The translations under genes were made by a program, and so were the position numbers. From Spiractinospora alimapuensis (GTDB lineage Bacteria > Actinomycetota > Actinomycetes > Streptosporangiales > Streptosporangiaceae): a stretch of 64,000 nucleotides of DNA. Each line of letters starts with the position of its first letter. Position 1 is the stretch's first letter. Shown here piece after piece: positions 43,554 to 51,692 of the stretch. The DNA is taken from positions 5,046,010-5,110,009 of the forward strand of contig NZ_CP072467.1 of assembly GCF_018437505.1 (NCBI RefSeq), given 5' to 3'. The notes below the pieces were generated by a model. It worked only from the letters and a program-made list of their open reading frames with translations, was not told the DNA's origin and ran no database searches.

Positions 43554-43999
43554 GTGGGAACGCCCTCCATGGTGCGGCGGCCCGGCCGGCGGGTGCCGAT
43601 GTGCCAGATGTTCATCGCCGAGAGCAGCTCACGTGGATCCCACACCACGGTCTCCTCGGTGATCCGGTTGTCGCGGTGCCGTAGGAACGCCGCGCCCTGC
43701 ACCGTGACGGTGCGTCCGGTCGGCGGCACGTCCATGAAGGTCCCCGTGTGGCGTCCACTGCTCTTCCAGTGGATCGCGATCATGTCCCCGTCCTCGACCG
43801 CGTGCAGGATCTCCATGGTGAAGCCAGTGAAGGCGTCGTGGGACTCACGGATCTGGGTAAGCACCTCGGGCAGGTGCTCCCGTCCGGTCTTGGAGATCCG
43901 CACGTAGTCGGGTGAGGTGATTTCCTCGAACGCCGCGGTCTCCCCGTCGCTCCAGGCGCGGGTCCAGGCGGTGGCGATGGTGGCGAGCATGGTGGACAT
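43550..43999 (-). CDS. SnoaL/NTF2-like ester-cyclase-type protein
   Basis: A 149-residue NTF2-fold protein. Motifs include AWSDGETAAFEEITSPDYVRI, DAFTGFTMEILHAVEDGDMIAIHW and VTVQGAAFLRHRDNRITEETVVWD, typical of SnoaL-like cyclases and related hydrolase/isomerase folds. ATG at 43999 with AAGGA nine nt upstream. It lies four bp after the flavin reductase stop and overlaps the hydratase start. It probably acts on an intermediate made by the monooxygenase. Confidence 0.8.
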   Translation of the reverse strand: MSTMLATIATAWTRAWSDGETAAFEEITSPDYVRISKTGREHLPEVLTQIRESHDAFTGFTMEILHAVEDGDMIAIHWKSSGRHTGTFMDVPPTGRTVTVQGAAFLRHRDNRITEETVVWDPRELLSAMNIWHIGTRRPGRRTMEGVPT

Positions 44000-44003
44000 C
44001 GAT

Positions 44004-44555
44004 TCAGTGTCCTTCCGCGATCGGCTTGGGCTCCGGAGCGGGGCCGTCCCAGAGGGTGAACTCTCCGAACGTTCCGCCACGGAACATCAGCGCGTCCCCG
44101 GCGCCGGCCTCCATGGCGACGACGGAACCAACAATCACGTAGTGGTCGCCCGCAACGATCTCGGAGAGAACGTCACAGTCGATCCACGCGGTCGAACCCC
44201 GCAGTCGCGGCGCGTCCACGGTGCTGCGGTCGTAGGAGAGGCCGGTGAACTTGTCCGGCCCCTTGCGGGAGAGCGCCTTGCACACCGACAACTGATCCGT
44301 CGAGAGCACGTTGGCGGTGAACCGCTCCATGGAGCGCAACCACGGCCAGGTGCTTGAGGACTTGTCGACGCAGAAGGTCACCAACGGCGGGTCGAGGGAC
44401 AGGGACTGGAAGGTGCCGACGACGAAACCGAGCGGACGATCGTCGGGCGTCATGCCCGTGATGGCCACGACCCCGGTGGGCAGCAGGCCGAAGATCGAGC
44501 GGTAGTCCTCCGGCGTGACGGTGATGTCCTCGTCGACTGTGTCGATGGTGGTCAT
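44004..44555 (-). CDS. Flavin reductase (FMN/FAD:NADH oxidoreductase)
   Basis: A 183-residue split-barrel flavin reductase. Landmarks are YRSIFGLLPTGVVAITGM, LGFVVGTFQSLSLDPPLVTFCVDKSSSTWP, FTANVLSTDQ and DHYVIVGSVVAMEAG. It supplies reduced flavin to the LLM monooxygenase encoded 20 bp upstream. The two form a two-component oxygenase of the NtaA/NtaB or SnaA type. ATG at 44555 with GAGGAGG nearby. Confidence 0.9.
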   Translation of the reverse strand: MTTIDTVDEDITVTPEDYRSIFGLLPTGVVAITGMTPDDRPLGFVVGTFQSLSLDPPLVTFCVDKSSSTWPWLRSMERFTANVLSTDQLSVCKALSRKGPDKFTGLSYDRSTVDAPRLRGSTAWIDCDVLSEIVAGDHYVIVGSVVAMEAGAGDALMFRGGTFGEFTLWDGPAPEPKPIAEGH

Positions 44556-44575
44556 CCTGGCCTCCTCGTGTCCAC

Positions 44576-45958
44576 TCAACCCGCGAGAGCGCGGAACGCC
44601 GCGCCGTGGTGGTCGTCGCGCAGCCGCGCGGAGCCGGCCGCAGACAGGTTCTCCCGCAGCGTCGCGGCGTCGTAGTGCGTGCGCATCAGGCCTCGCTGCT
44701 GCAGCTCCGGCACCACGAACTCGGTGAAGTCCTTGATGTCCTGGTACTTGACGGCGTGGCCCACGTTGAAGCCGGTGATCCCGGTCTCGGTGACCCAGGA
44801 CTCCAGTTCGTCGGCCACCGTCTCGGGGCCGCCCACGATGACGGGTGAGGCGCCACCGATACCGATGTAGGCGGCGATGTCCCGGGGAGTCCACTCCTTG
44901 TCCGGGTCCATCTTGGCGAAGATGTCCACCATGGTCTGCCCGGCGTTGGTGTTGACGTGCCGTAGGGGAGTGTCGGGGTCGAACTCGGCCATGTCGAGGC
45001 CGGTCCACCCGCTGTAGCGCGCCATGGCGCCGTCGTAGGAGACGTACTCCAGGTAGTCCTCGTACTTCTTCTCCGCTTCGGCGTCGGTGCGGGCGCTGAT
45101 GACGGTCACCATCTGCAGGATCCCGATCCCGGATGGGTCTCGGCCGAACTCCGCGGCCTGGGCGCGCAGAGCGTCGACCTGCTTCCTAAGCGACGCCTTC
45201 GAGGTGGCGTTCATGAAGACGGCCTCGGCGCTGGCCGCGGCGAACCGGACACCTCGGCTTGACCCCCCGGCTTGGAAGATGACGGGCGTTCGTTGCGGCG
45301 ATGGGGCGCACAGGAAGATTCCCGGCACCGTGAAGTGTTCGCCAGTGTGTCCGACGGGGTGCACCTTGCCCGGGTCGACATAGGTGGCTGTGGTCGAGTC
45401 GCGGGTGACGGCGCCGTCCTCCCAGGATCCCTCCCACAGCTTGAGGCACACGTCCAGGAACTCCTCGGCGTGCGTGTACCGGTCGTCGTGCGCGCGCTGG
45501 GTGCCGGAACCGAGGTTGCGCGCGGCGCTGTCGGAGTAGGACGTCACGACGTTCCATCCGATGCGGCCCTTGGTCAGATGGTCCAAGGTGGCGAACTTCC
45601 GGGCCACGGCGTAGGGGTGGTCGTAGGCGGTGGAGGAGGTGACCCCGAACCCGAGGTGCTCGGTCGCCGCCGCCATCGCCGGGATCACGTAGGACGGGTC
45701 GTTGGCGGGGATCTGGGCGACGTCGCGCAGCGCGGCGGCCACATCCCCCTTGTAGACGTCGTGGTAGCCGACGTTGTCGGCGAAGAAGATCCCGTCGAAG
45801 CAGGCGCTCTCCAGGAGTTTCGCGTACTCGACCCAGTAGTCCACGGAGGCGTACTCCGCGCTGCGGTCGTCCGGGTGTCGCCACAGTCCCGCGGACAGAT
45901 GCGCGGGTCCCGCGAAGTCGAAGGCGAAGATCGTCATCTTGTTCGTCAATGACCTCAC
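44576..45958 (-). CDS. LLM-class flavin monooxygenase (NtaA/SnaA/DszA family)
   Basis: A 460-residue TIM-barrel oxygenase using FMNH2 from the partner reductase. Family motifs are VEYAKLLESACFDGIFFADN, GFGVTSSTAYDHPYAVARKFATLDHLTKGRIGWNVVTS (quoted here only as a region, residues ~100-140), NLG after a Ser-Asp-Ser-Ala-Ala-Arg stretch, DDRYTHAEEFLDVCLKLWEGSW and PVIFQAGGSSRG. Relatives oxidise nitrilotriacetate, EDTA, dibenzothiophene sulfone or pristinamycin. Start uncertain: GTG 45958 or ATG 45937, with GAGGTGAGG between. An operator module lies immediately upstream (45966-45990). Confidence 0.9.
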   Translation of the reverse strand: MRSLTNKMTIFAFDFAGPAHLSAGLWRHPDDRSAEYASVDYWVEYAKLLESACFDGIFFADNVGYHDVYKGDVAAALRDVAQIPANDPSYVIPAMAAATEHLGFGVTSSTAYDHPYAVARKFATLDHLTKGRIGWNVVTSYSDSAARNLGSGTQRAHDDRYTHAEEFLDVCLKLWEGSWEDGAVTRDSTTATYVDPGKVHPVGHTGEHFTVPGIFLCAPSPQRTPVIFQAGGSSRGVRFAAASAEAVFMNATSKASLRKQVDALRAQAAEFGRDPSGIGILQMVTVISARTDAEAEKKYEDYLEYVSYDGAMARYSGWTGLDMAEFDPDTPLRHVNTNAGQTMVDIFAKMDPDKEWTPRDIAAYIGIGGASPVIVGGPETVADELESWVTETGITGFNVGHAVKYQDIKDFTEFVVPELQQRGLMRTHYDAATLRENLSAAGSARLRDDHHGAAFRALAG

Positions 45959-45965
45959 CTCATGT

Positions 45966-45990
45966 GTTCGTGTAATGAACTACATGTTCA
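45966..45990. promoter_or_regulatory. Three-half-site operator, copy 1 (monooxygenase promoter)
   Basis: GTTCG, N5, TGAAC, N5, GTTCA. Half-sites alternate in orientation at 10-bp intervals. It lies 8-32 bp upstream of the monooxygenase start. The same 25-bp layout occurs at 48277-48301 and, degenerate, at 46098-46122. Confidence 0.7.
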
Positions 45991-46097
45991 CTAGATGGGC
46001 CCAAGGTAAGACTCGACTCCGAGGCGCGTCAATACTCTTGGGGTGGTGTTGTGCGGTTTTTGTGGGGAGTCGACGCGTCGCGTGGATCGCCGCAAGT

Positions 46098-46122
46098 TGA
46101 ACGGGTAATTCGCTGATTGAAC
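46098..46122. promoter_or_regulatory. Three-half-site operator, copy 2 (degenerate)
   Basis: Plus strand TGAAC, N5, ATTCG, N5, TGAAC: the outer half-sites are perfect and the central one matches GTTCA at three of five positions. It is 140-165 bp upstream of the monooxygenase start, allowing looping with copy 1. Between it and 46387 I see no supported gene. Confidence 0.5.
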
Positions 46123-46387
46123 GCACACGCGGTGTTGGGGAGGGACGTTGCCCGGCGCTCGTGAAGGCATGTGTCGGTGGGGGATACCGGCCCACCTTCG
46201 CCCTACTGGGCACCAAGCTCGAGGGATGGAAAGTGCGCGGGGTGGTCCTCCTGGGCGAACAGGCCGGGCTGGTGCGCCGCCGCCTGGAGGCGTGGGCGCG
46301 CCGAACCGCGCGAGGTCGTCGCGGTAGGCCGCACCAGGGGATACCCCTCGACGGTGGCGAGATGGTGGTTATGGCGTCCCGGTGTCG

Positions 46388-46831
46388 TCAGCCGTCGAGC
46401 GGCTCGGCGAGGGCGATGATGACTCCCGCCGGGCCGCGGAGGTAGCAGAGGAGGTAACTGTTCTCGTAGCGGGCGACCTCGCCGATGAGCTCGGCGCCGT
46501 GTCCCCGCAGGCGGGCAATGACGTCGTCGATATCGGTTACCTCGAACATGACCGAGCGCAGGCCCAGGACGTTCGGGAGTGAGTTCTCCGGTTCCGGCGT
46601 GATCGCGTCGGGGGCGTGGAACTTCGTCAGTTCAAGGCGACTGTGACCGTCCGGGGTGCGCATCATGGTGATGTGCACCCGCAGGCCGTCGATCCCGTTC
46701 ACCCGGTCCACCCACGCACCCTCGATCGGGGCGTCGCCCTCCACCTCCATCCCCAGCTCGACGAAGAACGCGACCGCCGCGGGCAGGTCATCGACCACGA
46801 CATTGACGTGGTCCATGCGATTGATCGTCAT
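46388..46831 (-). CDS. VOC-superfamily protein (glyoxalase/dioxygenase fold)
   Basis: A 147-residue vicinal-oxygen-chelate protein with two beta-alpha-beta-beta-beta modules. The first metal His is in RMDHVNVVVDDL, and a candidate Glu in RLELTKFHAP and RYENSYLLCYLRGPAGVIIALAEPL at the end. It could be a lactoylglutathione-lyase-like enzyme, an epimerase or an extradiol-type dioxygenase. ATG at 46831 has TACGCT six nt upstream, so transcription is probably leaderless. Its place in the catabolic cluster suggests a role on a pathway intermediate. Confidence 0.82.
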   Translation of the reverse strand: MTINRMDHVNVVVDDLPAAVAFFVELGMEVEGDAPIEGAWVDRVNGIDGLRVHITMMRTPDGHSRLELTKFHAPDAITPEPENSLPNVLGLRSVMFEVTDIDDVIARLRGHGAELIGEVARYENSYLLCYLRGPAGVIIALAEPLDG

Positions 46832-46920
46832 AGGCGTAGCGTAGAACGCGTGTACGACGTTGTCTGGGAGTACACGGCGTTCGCCGGCGGCGCTTTCCGG
46901 GTGAAACACCCGACGGCCCG

Positions 46921-48216
46921 TCACCCGGAGAGCGTCGTGCGGACCTCTCGTGCGGCGCGGAGTCCGCTTTCGATGGCGCCGTCGATGAACCCCGCCCAGA
47001 CGGTGGCGTAGTCGCTGCTGGCGAAGTGCAGCACACCCTCGTTGCGGCGCTGCTGTTCGTGGTACCGGGTGAGCTGGTGCGGGCGCTGGATGAACCACGT
47101 CTCCTTGGAGCGTTCGTCGGCCATCCAGTCGTGACTGGTGACCTCCAGCACCTCCAGGTCGTCCCGCCAGACCTTGAGAGCGCTGTTCACGGCCCCACGG
47201 TCGTTGCCGTCGATGCGCGTCGCGTCCGGCCCGAACGCCACCAGGACGGCGTCGTCGTCGCCGATGTACTCGGTGCGCACGACGGCGAGCGGGTGGTGTT
47301 GGGAGGAGTAGGCGAAGAACGGGGTGATCGGACCGCGCACCCGGATCCACACCTTGACCCCCTGCGAGGCGGTCCGCTCCGCGCTGGGCTGGATCTTTCC
47401 GGCGGGCAGCTCCGGGGACACTTGGAGCTGGTGGAGGACGTTCTGCGGAACGGTGATCACCACGCGGGAGGCCTCGACGACCTGTCCGTCCGCGTAGGTG
47501 ACGACCGCGGAGTGCTCGCCGTGTGTGATGGAGGAGACCGGCGAGTCCAGACGGATCTCACCGCCGGCGTCCTTCGCGATGGCGTCCACCAGCGCACGGG
47601 TCCCGTCGACGAGCCGGAAGATGGCGGACGCCTCGTGCATCAGGTGCCAGGACCCCGCCGCGGCGGCGGTCCACCGCAGGGCACTGGTGAAGGCACACTG
47701 GTCCAGCGGAGCATTGAGGTGGCCGACCCAGGCCGCCTCGTTGGCATTGCGCTCCTCGACGGGGAGATCGAGCCGATCCACCATCTCCTGCACGGTGACC
47801 CCATCCACCTCGGCGAGGGACTCCACTGTCAACGGCGCGTCCGGGCGCGGGATCCAGGCCATGGTGTCTGCCAGGAGCCGGGTCATACCCGGGTCGATGA
47901 GCCGCATGAAGTCGTCGAGTGTGCCGCGACGCACCTCGTCGCCGGCGAGCCAGTACGTCTCCCGGGAGCGAGGCCCTCGCGTGACATCCAGTCCGTAGCG
48001 GGAGACCTCACTCCACGCGTGCGGCTGGGTCCAGTGCAGCCAGGTGCCCCCCATCTCCAGGTCCCGGCCGAGTCGATGGTCAGTCCAGGTCCGCCCGCCG
48101 ATCCTGTCGCGGGCCTCAAGGAGAACAACGTCGATTCCTTGCCGCGTGAGCTCCCGGGCGGCCACCAGCCCCGCCACTCCGGCGCCGACAATCACCACAT
48201 CGCGCTTCTCGGTCAC
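46921..48216 (-). CDS. Flavin monoamine oxidase family protein
   Basis: A 431-residue FAD oxidoreductase. The N-terminal dinucleotide fold VVIVGAGVAGLVAARELTRQG is followed by EARDRIGGRTWT and MGGTWLHWTQPH. The C-terminal FAD-binding segment is LHFASSDYATVWAGFIDGAIESG. Substrates of this group are primary or secondary amines, oxidised to aldehyde plus ammonia and H2O2. No signal peptide, so cytosolic. A three-half-site operator lies 61-85 bp upstream (48277-48301), linking it to the monooxygenase operon. Confidence 0.9.
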   Translation of the reverse strand: MTEKRDVVIVGAGVAGLVAARELTRQGIDVVLLEARDRIGGRTWTDHRLGRDLEMGGTWLHWTQPHAWSEVSRYGLDVTRGPRSRETYWLAGDEVRRGTLDDFMRLIDPGMTRLLADTMAWIPRPDAPLTVESLAEVDGVTVQEMVDRLDLPVEERNANEAAWVGHLNAPLDQCAFTSALRWTAAAAGSWHLMHEASAIFRLVDGTRALVDAIAKDAGGEIRLDSPVSSITHGEHSAVVTYADGQVVEASRVVITVPQNVLHQLQVSPELPAGKIQPSAERTASQGVKVWIRVRGPITPFFAYSSQHHPLAVVRTEYIGDDDAVLVAFGPDATRIDGNDRGAVNSALKVWRDDLEVLEVTSHDWMADERSKETWFIQRPHQLTRYHEQQRRNEGVLHFASSDYATVWAGFIDGAIESGLRAAREVRTTLSG

Positions 48217-48276
48217 ACCGTCTCCTGTAACTCCGAACGGGGGTTTGGGTCAGGAACACCATTGATGCACGATAAC

Positions 48277-48301
48277 GTTCAATGAATGAACACGTCGTTC
48301 A
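48277..48301. promoter_or_regulatory. Three-half-site operator, copy 3 (amine oxidase promoter)
   Basis: GTTCA, N5, TGAAC, N5, GTTCA: all three half-sites are perfect. It overlaps the last bases of the PadR gene (stop at 48299-48301) and lies 61-85 bp before the amine oxidase start. The layout is identical to copy 1. Confidence 0.7.
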
Positions 48302-48883
48302 GCGTATGGTTACGGACGGGAGCCTGTCAACGATGGGAGCCGGCTGGTTCTCACTGATCAGTCGCTCGAGCCACGTCACGGTTCCCTGGGCCGTGCGTAA
48401 GCGGTAGTCCAGGGTCACGCGGGAGTAGTGGAGGCCGGGCCGGCTGTGGGGGGGATGGTGGTCCGTCGCATGGCTGAGAGCGGGATCGATCGACCGCAGC
48501 TCTTGCAGGTCGACGAGAGCGCGGGTATGCAGTGCCCGCAGCACAGTCTCCCGTTCCGCGGGGGAGTCGAGGCAGCCCAGCAAGAGCACGCGAGCCAGCA
48601 TCGACGCCTCCGAGTCCTCGGTGCGCAGTGGATTGCGCATCCAGTCGCGCCAGGCCTGCCGCCCCTGGTCGGTCGCGGTGTAGCGCTTCGCGTTACGCGG
48701 CGCGACCGAGTCGGAGACGAGCATCACGTCACCGGCCTCGTGCAACTGCCGCAGAGCTCGGTGAATGCTTCCGTAGCTCGCGGAGTAGATGTGGCCGAGG
48801 CCGGACGCGAACCGCGCGTGCAGCTCGTACAGCGACATCGAGTGGGTGAGGAGCAGGCCGAGAATCAGGAACTTCACGCCCAA
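48299..48883 (-). CDS. PadR-family transcriptional regulator
   Basis: A 194-residue regulator. The N-terminal winged helix has KFLILGLLLTHSMSLYELHARF, then SYGSIHRALRQLHEAGDVML and RYTATDQGRQAWRDWM. The C-terminal helical dimerisation region (EASMLARVLLLGCLDSPAERETVLRAL, then YRLRTAQGTVTWLERLI) is the Vir_act_alpha_C type. Same strand as the amine oxidase, 82 bp upstream. It may control that gene, but PadR operators usually look different from the GTTCA/TGAAC module. Confidence 0.85.
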   Translation of the reverse strand: MGVKFLILGLLLTHSMSLYELHARFASGLGHIYSASYGSIHRALRQLHEAGDVMLVSDSVAPRNAKRYTATDQGRQAWRDWMRNPLRTEDSEASMLARVLLLGCLDSPAERETVLRALHTRALVDLQELRSIDPALSHATDHHPPHSRPGLHYSRVTLDYRLRTAQGTVTWLERLISENQPAPIVDRLPSVTIR

Positions 48884-48926
48884 GAACTTATTTCATGGGC
48901 CGATCATGCGAACCGCCAGGTAAGCC

Positions 48927-49274
48927 TCATTGGATCATGGGCCACAGGATCAACGCGTCGTTGTCCACGCAGAGTTCGATCCTGTGGCCGTGGTGCTCGA
49001 CCGTTCCCCCGAGGGTCTGCTGGAGTTCGTTCAGGCCCTCGCCGGTGACGATGAGCAGCGCGCTGCGCGGAACCATGTAGACACCGGGCACGCGGCCGAT
49101 CCAGGCGGCCTGGCCGGTGTTCACGATCCCGTAGTGCAGGCCGGAGTCGTCGTGCCGGAACGGAGCCCACCGTTCGCCTTCGACGTCCTGGTGCGGGCCC
49201 GTGTGTCCCGCCGAGAGTACGCAGGGGCGGTGGCGGCGCGCGCCGCAGTGCCATGGCGGAGAGATGTAGGACAT
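48927..49274 (-). CDS. Small protein of an XRE-DUF397 neighbourhood, unknown function
   Basis: A 115-residue protein. The N-terminus has a conserved-looking Cys/His pattern (PPWHCGARRHRPCVLSAGHTGPH), suggesting a metal site. The rest is mixed alpha/beta (LLIVTGEGLNELQQTLGG, then HHGHRIELCVDNDALILWPMIQ). It follows the next gene by four bp on the same strand, with GGGAGGAG upstream. The pair diverges from the XRE-DUF397 genes. Function unknown. Confidence 0.68.
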   Translation of the reverse strand: MSYISPPWHCGARRHRPCVLSAGHTGPHQDVEGERWAPFRHDDSGLHYGIVNTGQAAWIGRVPGVYMVPRSALLIVTGEGLNELQQTLGGTVEHHGHRIELCVDNDALILWPMIQ

Positions 49275-49278
49275 GGCG

Positions 49279-49641
49279 TCACCACTCCTCCCGCTCGAAA
49301 AGGACCAGGACCTGCCGGACCAGTCGCGCCACCTCGGTGACGTCGCCGGCCGGGCGCAGCTTCTCCATCTCGAACGGGACGATGTGCGTCTCGAAGTGTT
49401 CCGCCGGCCAGAAGAGGTACCACCAGAGCTCGCCGGTGATGGGGACGGGGCGAAGGCCGATTCGCTGCTTCCCGCGTCCGTAACAGCCGGCGAGGGCGAC
49501 GAAGTCGGGGATGCGCGCGTCCACGACGCCGTAGGGCCGATCGACCCGCGTGTGCAGCCCCCGTTCCTTCAGCGCCGCAGACAGGCTGCCGAGCGGATCA
49601 TCCGGAGGGACGACGACTGGGGCAGGGGAGTGTGGGGACAT
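49279..49641 (-). CDS. Small protein of an XRE-DUF397 neighbourhood, unknown function
   Basis: A 120-residue soluble protein with DPLGSLSAALKERGLHTRVDRPYG, GELWWYLFWPAEHFETHIVPFE and a C-terminal helix (DVTEVARLVRQVLVLFE). It resembles small actinomycete proteins usually found divergent to Scr1-type regulators. Forms a two-gene unit with the downstream small protein. No catalytic motif recognised. Confidence 0.68.
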   Translation of the reverse strand: MSPHSPAPVVVPPDDPLGSLSAALKERGLHTRVDRPYGVVDARIPDFVALAGCYGRGKQRIGLRPVPITGELWWYLFWPAEHFETHIVPFEMEKLRPAGDVTEVARLVRQVLVLFEREEW

Positions 49642-49809
49642 GGGGGTTCACCACCCAGGGGATCAGGCTGATCGCTGAGTGCGACCAGCGATGGGTTCAG
49701 ATTATGCCCCATGCGACACCCGCACAAGTGGGTTTTGCACATTGGGTAAATTCAACCTGAGGGAGAGCTTCGTTCTATGCTCGCTTGTCGATGACGAAGG
49801 AGGACCTGC

Positions 49810-50667
49810 GTGCCGAGTGATCCTGTGATGTCAGTGCGCCACCGTCAGTTGTCCGCTGAGCTGCGTCGGCTTCGGCAAGCCAGGGGAGTCAACGCGGCCG
49901 AGGTTGCCGACGCGATGGGTTGGGATCGGACGAAGGTCAACCGGATGGAACGTGGGAAGTGGAAGCGGCTTAACCCACAGGACATTCGCGCGCTAGCCGA
50001 GTACTACGGCGTATCAGAGGGACAAGAGAGGGACGCCCTCGTGGAGCTGGCGAAGCAGAGCAAGCTGAAAGGCTGGTGGGAGCGCTATGGCGACCTCCTC
50101 GGCTCCAGCTCCTACGTCGCGCTTGAAGCCGAAGCGGAGTCACTATGGTCCTACGAAGCCCTGGTCATCCCTGGGCTGTTCCAGACCGCTGACTATGCAT
50201 CAGCGATGCTTCGGGGACGGGTGTCGCTCGATGTAATCGAGCGACGGACGCAACTTCGACTTGCACGTCAAGAGCGTCTCCATGGCGCCGGAGCGCTGTC
50301 GGTATGCTCCGTGATCGATGAGGCCGCTCTGCGGAAGTTCATCGGTAGTGCGGAGATCATGCGCGCTCAGTTGCGCCACCTCATTGCCGCGAACGAGCAG
50401 CCAAACGTCGAACTCCGCATCGTGCCTAATTCGGCAGGGGCGCACCCTGGGGTCGCCGGACAGTTTGTGGTCCTCGACTTCCCGTTAGCCCCAGGTGCCT
50501 CGGTTGTATTCCTTGAGAACGCCCATGATGGCTTCTATCTCGATGACCCGGCGCATGTCGAACAGTATCGGCATATATATAATGGAGTGCGCGAATTGTC
50601 GCTCGATGTCCATCAATCGGTGGAATTCATGCGCGGACTTCATGATGAGTTGGAGTGGCCCTCATGA
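49810..50667 (+). CDS. Scr1-family XRE regulator (HTH plus DUF5753)
   Basis: A 285-residue regulator. The helix-turn-helix occupies residues ~10-65 (LSAELRRLRQARGVNAAEVADAMGWDRTKVNRMERG as a region). The C-terminal DUF5753 domain begins near 100 with SSYVALEAEAESLWSYEALVIPG and includes LFQTADYASAMLRG, RQERLHGAG and the closing GASVVFLENAHDGFYL. GTG at 49810 with AAGGAGG seven nt upstream. It overlaps the DUF397 gene by four bases, the standard pairing; these pairs often influence development and antibiotic production in actinomycetes. Confidence 0.92.
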   Translation: MPSDPVMSVRHRQLSAELRRLRQARGVNAAEVADAMGWDRTKVNRMERGKWKRLNPQDIRALAEYYGVSEGQERDALVELAKQSKLKGWWERYGDLLGSSSYVALEAEAESLWSYEALVIPGLFQTADYASAMLRGRVSLDVIERRTQLRLARQERLHGAGALSVCSVIDEAALRKFIGSAEIMRAQLRHLIAANEQPNVELRIVPNSAGAHPGVAGQFVVLDFPLAPGASVVFLENAHDGFYLDDPAHVEQYRHIYNGVRELSLDVHQSVEFMRGLHDELEWPS

Positions 50668-50864
50668 CCAACAACCTGCCCTGGCGGAAGAGCAGCTACA
50701 GTCAGCCGGAAGGACCGAACTGCGTCGAGTGCGCTGCCCTCACCCCTGGCGCCGTGGCCATGCGTGACTCCCAGAACCCGGGTGCTGCGGTTCTCCCGTT
50801 CCCCCATACCGAATGGGCGGCCTTCATCGGTGCCGTGAAGCGCGAACCGGACGACTTGGTGTAG
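50664..50864 (+). CDS. DUF397 protein
   Basis: A 66-residue protein with the family signature: LPWRKSSYSQPEGPNCVECA at the N-terminus, VAMRDSQNPGAAVLPFPHTEW in the middle and AFIGAVKR near the end. DUF397 proteins are small partners of Scr1-type XRE regulators; they appear to act as cognate antagonist-like or toxin-antitoxin-like partners. ATGA overlap with the regulator stop gives translational coupling. Confidence 0.93.
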   Translation: MTNNLPWRKSSYSQPEGPNCVECAALTPGAVAMRDSQNPGAAVLPFPHTEWAAFIGAVKREPDDLV

Positions 50865-50903
50865 CCGCCGGGGGCGGGATCCCCACCGCCCCCGCCAGAT
50901 TCG

Positions 50904-51503
50904 TCATCGCACCGGTTCGCGGACCATACACCACGTTGTCGGACCGTCGTCCGGCAGCCGAACTTCGGCCGTGATGGTGAACCCGAGCTTCTCGTACAGG
51001 CGCACGTTGCCCTCTTCAGAGGTCTCCAGGAACGCGGGCACGCCTGCCTTCTCGGCGGCGTCCAGCCCGGGCTGGATCACGGCCTTGCCGAGTCCTCGCC
51101 CCTGCACGTCGGGCCGAACCCCCACCGTGCCCAGGAACCACACCGGGGTGGTCGGACGGTGCGGGTTCATCGCCTCCTCCGCCCGGGCCGAGAACTCCGC
51201 CCGGTCACCGGAGATCTCCGCCGCCGCCTCGGCGAGCGGCGCGAAGGCGGCAGCGACGTCGGTGTCCGGCGTCGTCCACACCGCCACCGCGGAGACGTCA
51301 TCGGAGACCCAGGCACTCCCGTGTACCAACCCGATGTGTTCGAAGAAGAGTCGCTGCATCCGGCGAACCCGCTGTCCGTGGTCGTCGGCGGCCACGGTAT
51401 GGCGGATCCAGGAGTAGTCAGCGAAGGCCTGGCCGAGCGTCTCCACGGCGGCGTCGACGTCCTGGGGGTTGGCGGGTCGGACGCGATCAGCGGCAGCGGG
51501 CAT
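50904..51503 (-). CDS. GNAT-family N-acetyltransferase
   Basis: A 199-residue acetyltransferase. The acetyl-CoA motif A is VWFLGTVGVRPDVQGRGLGKAVIQ (V-x5-RGxG core GRGLGK), followed by PAFLETSEEGNVRLYEKLGF, typical of this subfamily. ATG at 51503 with AGGGAA upstream. Alone on its strand between the DUF397 gene and the next anchored protein. Substrate unknown. Confidence 0.85.
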   Translation of the reverse strand: MPAAADRVRPANPQDVDAAVETLGQAFADYSWIRHTVAADDHGQRVRRMQRLFFEHIGLVHGSAWVSDDVSAVAVWTTPDTDVAAAFAPLAEAAAEISGDRAEFSARAEEAMNPHRPTTPVWFLGTVGVRPDVQGRGLGKAVIQPGLDAAEKAGVPAFLETSEEGNVRLYEKLGFTITAEVRLPDDGPTTWCMVREPVR

Positions 51504-51692
51504 ACGGATTCCCTGTTTCGTCGTCGATGGGTACGTCGCCTTCGACGGTAGTCCGTGACGCGAACTGGCTCGTCCCACGGACCCAAGCCCGGAGCGCACC
51601 CTGACCGAGATTCCAGCGAGCCGTGCGCTTGATGCGCCGGCGCGACCCACAAGCCAGGGAAGACGGCTGCCACCCCTTGCGGCCCCAAGCCG

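Noticed and set aside
46123-46387. Possible plus-strand short gene (frame with RPTFALLGTKLEGW)
   Set aside because: No ribosome site or family motif; most of it is low-complexity Arg-rich translation.
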